Of a DNA stretch of 64,000 nt, positions 59,511 through 64,000 are shown one piece after another (position 1 is the stretch's first letter; each line of letters opens with the position of its first letter). A model generated the notes under the pieces. The model was not told where the DNA came from. It did not search any database and was given only the letters and a program-made list of their open reading frames with translations. The DNA is from Diphasiastrum complanatum. Its lineage: Eukaryota; Streptophyta; Lycopodiopsida; Lycopodiales; Lycopodiaceae. The stretch lies in assembly GCA_029204225.1 (NCBI GenBank), contig CM055113.1:11060234-11124233 (forward strand), given 5' to 3'. A program made the translations under genes and the position numbers.

Positions 59511-60795
59511 AGGTTTCCACTAACTAGTTTAGTTGCATTTTAGCTATTTTCTTGTTTTTTAGAGTAGTTTAGGTAGAGTTTTGGGAGTTTAGGGTTAGTT
59601 TTCTATATTTTTTTGTGTTTGGACTGTTCACAGCTAGCGAAGGAGGTGTGAGAGGGTAGAGGAGGCCCTGAACAACCTCTAAGGGCTTGAAACCCAAACC
59701 AATCATCCAAAAAACTCAAAAAACACACCAATCTGCATTTTGGAGGAAAAAAGAGCCAAAAAAACTCATCAGATTTTTATATCTCCAAAATCAGTGGGAA
59801 TTAAGCCTTGCATGACTGGCAGCAGCTCCAGGGTACTGTCCCAGACCTGCATAGAAGCCTGCGAGAGTTAGTTCCAAACAGATTGTAAAAATCAAAGAAA
59901 AATCATAAAAAAATTAAAAAACCCTTGAAAAAATCCAAAAAAAATCAAATCTTCATAAGAACTCTCGCAGAGCCCTCTGAAGTTCCATCTCAATGAAACC
60001 ACGACACCGAAAAGCTTGCGAGAGTTAGTTTGATAATTCAGTGTTTGTGCGAGAGTTCCCAATGAAAAAAAGATGGGAAAGTACCACTTGACCCTCGCAA
60101 ACAGTGAAATTTTCAATTCCAGTGATCAAAAACTCTCGCAAAGGATTTTGAAGTTCCATCTCAGTGAGACCAGGACACAGAAAAGCTTGCGAGAGTTAGT
60201 TTGATTCCAGTGAGCAGAAAATTGGATTTAATTGCAAAAAAATCACTAAAAAGTAAAGATCCAGCAAATCCTTCTAGTAAGAACTCTCGCAGACCCTCTC
60301 AATCGATTCAGAGTGTCAAATTACATCAGTGATGAAGCTTGCAAGAGTTAGTATGAAGATCTGGTGAAGATCAAGCACAAAAAGTGATTTTGAACCCTTG
60401 TAGACAGTGAAATTTTCACTTTTTGCGAGAGTTAGCTCTCGTAGAGAATTCTATAGTGAGATCTGACCTAGATCCAGCTATTGTGAAGCTTACGAGAGTT
60501 ACTTCCCAGAGATTCGAAAGATATCAAGTTTTTTACCTGCAAAAACAACTAAAGAATCCTCGCACAGCCAACTCTCGCACAAGATAACCCTCGTAGACCA
60601 GATCAGTGGTGGCTCGGATCCAGCTACTGTCAAAATCCTAGGTCAATCAGTGCAAGGAAAAAAAAGTTATCAAAGAAAAACCACCACAAAAGGCCTAAAA
60701 TTCATTCCGGCCGATCAGATCGATCAGATCCTTGAAGATCCAGACTGTATCATATTGTATAAGCGAGATCCAATCACTTTGGAACCCACCATCGG
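59511..60795 (+). other. 5' leader of gypsy-3
   Basis: Untranslated-looking, A-rich, about 1.3 kb between primer site and gag, containing the hairpin array described separately. No conserved protein on either strand. Confidence 0.7.
59860..60580 (+). repeat. Hairpin-forming repeat array in the gypsy-3 leader
   Basis: Perfect TGCGAGAGTT occurs at 59861, 60017, 60048, 60188 and 60424. Its complement AACTCTCGCA occurs at 59960, 60131, 60282 and 60570. Four units pair a left arm with a right arm at a nearly constant offset: 59962/60017, 60133/60188 and 60436/60491 (55 bases each) and 60284/60340 (56). In the 60436 unit both arms changed together (CTCTCGTA with TACGAGAG). The first two units also share their loop (GAAGTTCCATCTCA). 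CAGTGAAATTTTCA recurs at 60102 and 60405. Probably structured leader RNA. Confidence 0.88.
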
Positions 60796-61570
60796 ATGAA
60801 TCTGAGATTGGGACGACCAATAGCACAAAGGATAGCAAATCAGACACCACACCTTCCCAGATTAGTAGTTGTGCAACAAGAGGCAGAACCGGAACCAGCA
60901 CCAATGGATCCAATGGGCCACCCTGTACCTGTCACACCCTTGCATGCAGTTCGGAGAGCACCACGGATGGAGATACCAAAATACGACGGATCCTCAGATC
61001 CCATCCGATTCCTCCAGATCTACGAGCAAGCTTGTGAAATCTACGACGAACGGACACCTACAGAGAAGATGATGCTATTCTCTTTTACCTTACTTGTAGT
61101 GGCTCAGGATTGGTTTTTCAACCTGTCAGAGGAAGAGAAATCCACCTGGGAAGCGGTTAAAGCGGCTCTCATTATGCGCTTTAAACCAAGAAAGTTCCAA
61201 GAAGACCTGTTTCTCCTGCTAAGCAAAGTCAAGATGGAAAAACAAGAAAGGGTCCGGGAGTATATTTAACGGGTCAAACATATACAATCCGAGTGCAGTG
61301 CAGCCATGACTCCCGATCATGCGGTGATCATGTGGTTCTTAGCTGGGATACCACGAAGTATCAGTAGAGAGCTGAAAAGACAGGAGCAGTATGCTACTCT
61401 ACAAGAAGCTATCATCATCAAACGTATCCGCTCTATCCACAGAACTGTTGTTGGAGCAAATGACAAAATTACACAAACAGCAGATGGAGCAACTTATGGC
61501 GCAGTTTGACCAGAAACTAAAGGCCTTACAAGGAACTGTAGCAGTAACTCCACATCAATCGGAACCAACC
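60796..61570 (+). pseudogene. gypsy-3 gag, capsid part
   Basis: From the first ATG at 60796: a Pro/Arg-rich leader, then PKYDGSSDPIRFLQIYEQAC, AQDWFFNLSEEEKSTWEAVK, ALIMRFKPRKFQEDLFLLL and VRMEK-like KVKMEKQERVREYI. This is the Retrotrans_gag (PF03732-type) capsid domain. A TAA at 61267 interrupts it, but the same frame continues RVKHIQSECSAAMTPDHAVI and WFLAGIPRSISRELKRQE, the domain's C-terminal half. A frameshift between about 61440 and 61500 then leads to a coiled-coil-like EQMTKLHKQQMEQLMAQFDQ, which matches the surviving start of gypsy-1 gag. Gag would form the particle shell. As it stands it cannot be made full-length. Confidence 0.87.
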
Positions 61571-62690
61571 TAGCTGCAGTATCCTCGACGAGAAAATGTA
61601 TGGTGTTCAATATGCACACAAAACCATAGAGTGAACGAGTGTCCAGTCCTAAAGCAAAATCTGAAACTGACACATAGATTCTGCCATCTGTGCAATGCAA
61701 CATCACACGATACGACATTTTGTCCGTTTAACTCCAGGGTTGTTCAATAGAAGAGAAGTCCCTATCAGATTTCTTATCCTCCTCATCAAGGGGCACCTAA
61801 CGCGGCACCAAGATACGGCGCACCCAATCCACTACAACGTATGGCCTTACCTGCTCCACCAGGGCCAACCAATCAACAAGTGGCCCATGTAAACTTGACA
61901 GCAGCAGAACAAGAATTGCAAATGTCACCTCAACCTGAGCAGCAACAGTGGTACGGACCAGATGAACCATTTATGGATCCTGCCGTAAATGAATATGTAT
62001 CGATCTATGCAGCTCAAACTCAACGTCAAGGTGGAAGAAATTACGGCTGCTACGGGTGCGACGAGAGACACAGAATTGTAGAATGTCTCTACAAAGGACA
62101 ATATACAACCTCCTGTCGGGATTGCGATTATGGACATTGTTTCAAGAATTTTTCATTTAAACTTGGAACCAGTGCACCTCTTAACCTCATTGCCATACAG
62201 CAATCAGCAGTTCCAGCAAGGATGCCATCGAAAGGACGACACGACTACGCTCCTATGTTAGCTGTTACACGAGCACAGAAGAGGAAGGAAGTGGCTCCCT
62301 CACCACCATCATCAGTCACTGACGACCAACCCTCAACTTCAGCGCCATATCCAAATGTGAGGGAAGAGAGAAGACAGTACCAGAAAATAAGACACTGGGT
62401 ACAAAAAGCACAAGAGGAGAAAAAAGAGCAAGAACGAAACAATCCCACAGAACCTCTAGTCGGCGTCAAACGGGATCTGCAACCAGATTCACCACTGCGC
62501 ATTGATCAGAATGATCAGTTACACCAATATGAACCACCTTTTCACATGGTGGAGCCTAAGAAACCACGCACTGAAAGGCTCACACTCTTGTTGTCAAGCC
62601 ACGTTAGTTTACCCCTCGGAGAACTACTGCGGATTGCACCACAAATGAAAAGCCTTTTAGCTGAATGGGCCAAGGTGGATGAGGAGCCAG
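61571..62690 (+). pseudogene. gypsy-3 nucleocapsid region with four Cys/His clusters
   Basis: After a TAG at 61571: CSICTQNHRVNEC (C-x2-C-x3-H-x4-C, about 61606), then CHLCNATSHDTTFC (C-x2-C-x4-H-x4-C). After a second TAG near 61749 and a Pro/Gln-rich stretch come CYGCDERHRIVEC and CRDCDYGHCFKNF (62046-62150). Then a basic, Ser/Pro-rich linker (TRAQKRKEVAPSPPSS) and an alpha-helical basic stretch (EERRQYQKIRHWVQKAQEEK) lead into the protease. The 61841-62893 frame is open for 350 codons. Four clusters, two with only three residues between Cys and His, are more than plant gypsy Gags usually have. Gypsy-1 has the same set. Confidence 0.84.
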
Positions 62691-63240
62691 TAGCGCCTGA
62701 GCCCATCTATTGTGCGGGCTATGATGAGACAAGTAACGTCCTCCACATCGGAGCAGCATGGGAAAGTGAGAAACACAACATCACTTTGTCAATCAAACAC
62801 AAGAGATACGAGGACGAGTCGGCAGTGGTAGATGGAAGATCAGGTGTCAATCTGATCTCCACTACCTTGTACGAAAAATGGGGATTAAAATGATTGAAGC
62901 CAGCTAGATTCGCCATCAAGCTAGCAGATCAATCCTGTGTGAAACCAAAAGGTGTAGTTGCTGATATTTCCATAAGGATAGTAGGCATGCAGTATGTGAT
63001 TACTTTTGTGGTCATGGATATACCTGAATCTCCATCTGCATACCATATTTTACTGGGAAGACCATGGTTGAGGGCTGCGCAAGTAGTACACAACTGGAGT
63101 ACAGGGAAACTCACCTTCGAGAACAGAGAACAGGCTGTAAAGGTAGATCCAACCACATGGGCGGTGAAACCTATTGCACACCCAAAGCTGATGACGAATC
63201 ATCCACGACAAATCATACGATTGATCGCCCAAGGCCAGCC
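62691..63240 (+). pseudogene. gypsy-3 aspartic protease
   Basis: NVLHIGAAWESEKHNITLS, then SAVVDGRSGVNLIS with the catalytic Asp (DGRSG where gypsy-1 has DGGSG), then LYEKWGLK and a TGA at 62891-62893 in place of a coding codon, then ARFAIKLADQSCVKPKGVVA, YVITFVVMDIPESPSAYHIL and LLGRPWLRAAQVVHNW. The layout matches a retropepsin-like domain of about 130 residues. Apart from the single TGA the domain is complete, and it is aligned throughout with 3399-3810. Confidence 0.86.
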
Positions 63241-64000
63241 AAGGGAGGTCACTATCATTCAGAGGCGGATGTCATGAGATGGACGGATGCATTAGCAACT
63301 ATTGACTGCCAGGCATGTCAATATGAATAAGATCCAGAACCGAGTACATTTTCACCCAAATGTTACACTATGGACACACCAATCACATTTGGAGTAAATA
63401 TGATAAACGTAGCATGGCTGTCAGCGGAGTAGATTGAGAACCCAGTGGACGATGATCTAGTCCCTTGGCAACATGCTCTAACTTATAATAAAGAGATTGA
63501 GCTAACTGATGAACAAGTCCTACACCACATGGACCTAGATCGTTACGGAACCAAGAAGGTACCAGCTCAACCACCACAAAGGTCTGCTATGGCGAAATTC
63601 TCAAGGATCGAACCACCCAAGGCACCTGCGAATAAGAAGAATCAGTTGAAGCAAAGCTACAACCAGGTGATCCGATGGAGTGACCTACCCGAAGAGGCAA
63701 TAGCTACAGTAGACGTTGATATTTGCAACCATGAGGCAAATGTCATAGCAGTCCCAAAGAAATACAACAAGGATGAACCCTTTAAAATGACAAAAAAAGG
63801 CAATAAGAAGGTGTTGGATTCCTTGAAGTCAATCAAGTTGGACTTAGATACAGCATCATCTTCTACACAGGTGACAGAAAATAAAAAATGACCAGTCGGG
63901 CCAAGATCAATATGCTGAAAGAGGAATCTCGACGAGCTCCAATTCATGAGATGCTTGATACTTTCAAGAATTATACATTGGATGACGTGGTAATCATGAT
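63241..64000 (+). pseudogene. gypsy-3 protease-RT linker, cut by the window end
   Basis: After a frameshift near 63230: MRWTDALATIDCQACQ, a TAA at 63328, FGVNMINVAWLSAE with a TAG at 63430, then an open stretch from 63433 to 63891 with HALTYNKEIELTDEQVLHHM, YNQVIRWSDLPEEA and a Lys-rich end. The last 100 bases give EMLDTFKNYTLDDVVIM in another frame, matching the block just ahead of the RT in gypsy-1. No named domain is recognised. Pairwise similarity to 2347-3398 shows this long linker is a family feature. Confidence 0.78.

Larger units (their letters stand above)
58762..64000 (+). mobile_element. Ty3/gypsy element (gypsy-3), 5' part; continues past the window
   Basis: Order: 5' LTR (58762-59490), tRNA-Asp primer site, 1.3-kb leader with a hairpin array, gag, zinc clusters, protease and the protease-RT linker, where the window ends (LDDVVIM). 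It is collinear with gypsy-1 (1-5043) and the fragment at 18853. Stops at 61267, 61571, about 61749, 62891, 63328 and 63430 plus at least two frameshifts make it defective, though it is clearly younger-looking than gypsy-1. The tRNA-Asp primer is typical of Athila/Tat-type elements. Confidence 0.9.

Noticed and set aside
59860-60580. CRISPR-like array
   Set aside because: Repeats alternate in orientation and are only 10 bases with similar, not unique, spacers, in a retrotransposon leader.

Overview
The window looks like nuclear DNA of a land plant with a large, repeat-rich genome. Signs are plant-type Ty1/copia and Ty3/gypsy retrotransposons, primer sites matching plant tRNA-iMet and tRNA-Asp, GT..AG intron-like signals, long CT/AT microsatellites and one plant-style secreted protein gene. 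A fern or bryophyte-grade plant is my guess; the sequence does not settle it. I saw no rRNA or tRNA gene, CRISPR array, or prokaryotic or organellar operon.

Layout. 1-5043 (minus): decayed Ty3/gypsy pol and gag. 5044-9225 (minus): non-coding LTR element 'LTR-A' with two LTRs and a tRNA-iMet primer site. 9226-~12060 (minus): 3' LTR and internal part of a second non-coding element, 'LARD-B'. 12.2-16.3 kb: very long CT arrays and odd tandem repeats. 16.4-17.7 kb: an LTR (D) inside an older LTR (C). 18.85-19.35 kb: a gypsy fragment. 19.4-20.15 kb: the end of a CACTA-type DNA transposon. 21.6-29.6 kb: pieces of three copia elements. 30065-31282: a solo LTR-A with a perfect 5-bp target duplication. 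32.3-33.1 kb: an unexplained GC-rich pyrimidine-skewed block. 35122-36672: the only intact host-like gene, a secreted right-handed beta-helix (pectin-lyase-fold) protein without introns. 38.17-43.37 kb: a LARD-B copy with LTRs at both ends. 43.4-44.9 kb: a copia integrase remnant and a LARD-B fragment. 47157-51370: a copia element with target duplication, Gag-protease-integrase but no reverse transcriptase. 51.4-52.9 kb: zinc-knuckle remnant. 55.2-58.7 kb: decayed, probably transposon-borne genes, including a Ulp1-like protease. 58762-64000: a Ty3/gypsy element running off the window, of the same family as the one at 1-5043.

The strongest candidate for something undescribed is the 5' leader of the right-hand gypsy element (about 59860-60580). 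It carries four units in which CTCTCGCA and TGCGAGAG sit as inverted arms at a fixed 55-56 base offset. One unit has changed on both arms together (CTCTCGTA with TACGAGAG), as selection on an RNA stem would produce. Next are an amber codon in a near-readthrough context splitting Gag from the nucleocapsid/protease/integrase part of the copia element at 47-51 kb, and the Ulp1-bearing locus at 55-59 kb.

Functionally the window is a graveyard of nested retroelements. LTR-A lies at the end of a LARD-B LTR, LTR-D in LTR-C, the 47-51 kb copia element in an older sequence, and the right-hand gypsy element just after (probably inside) the Ulp1-like gene. Most coding sequences have frameshifts, stops or lost catalytic residues. 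Element boundaries without a stated motif are approximate.
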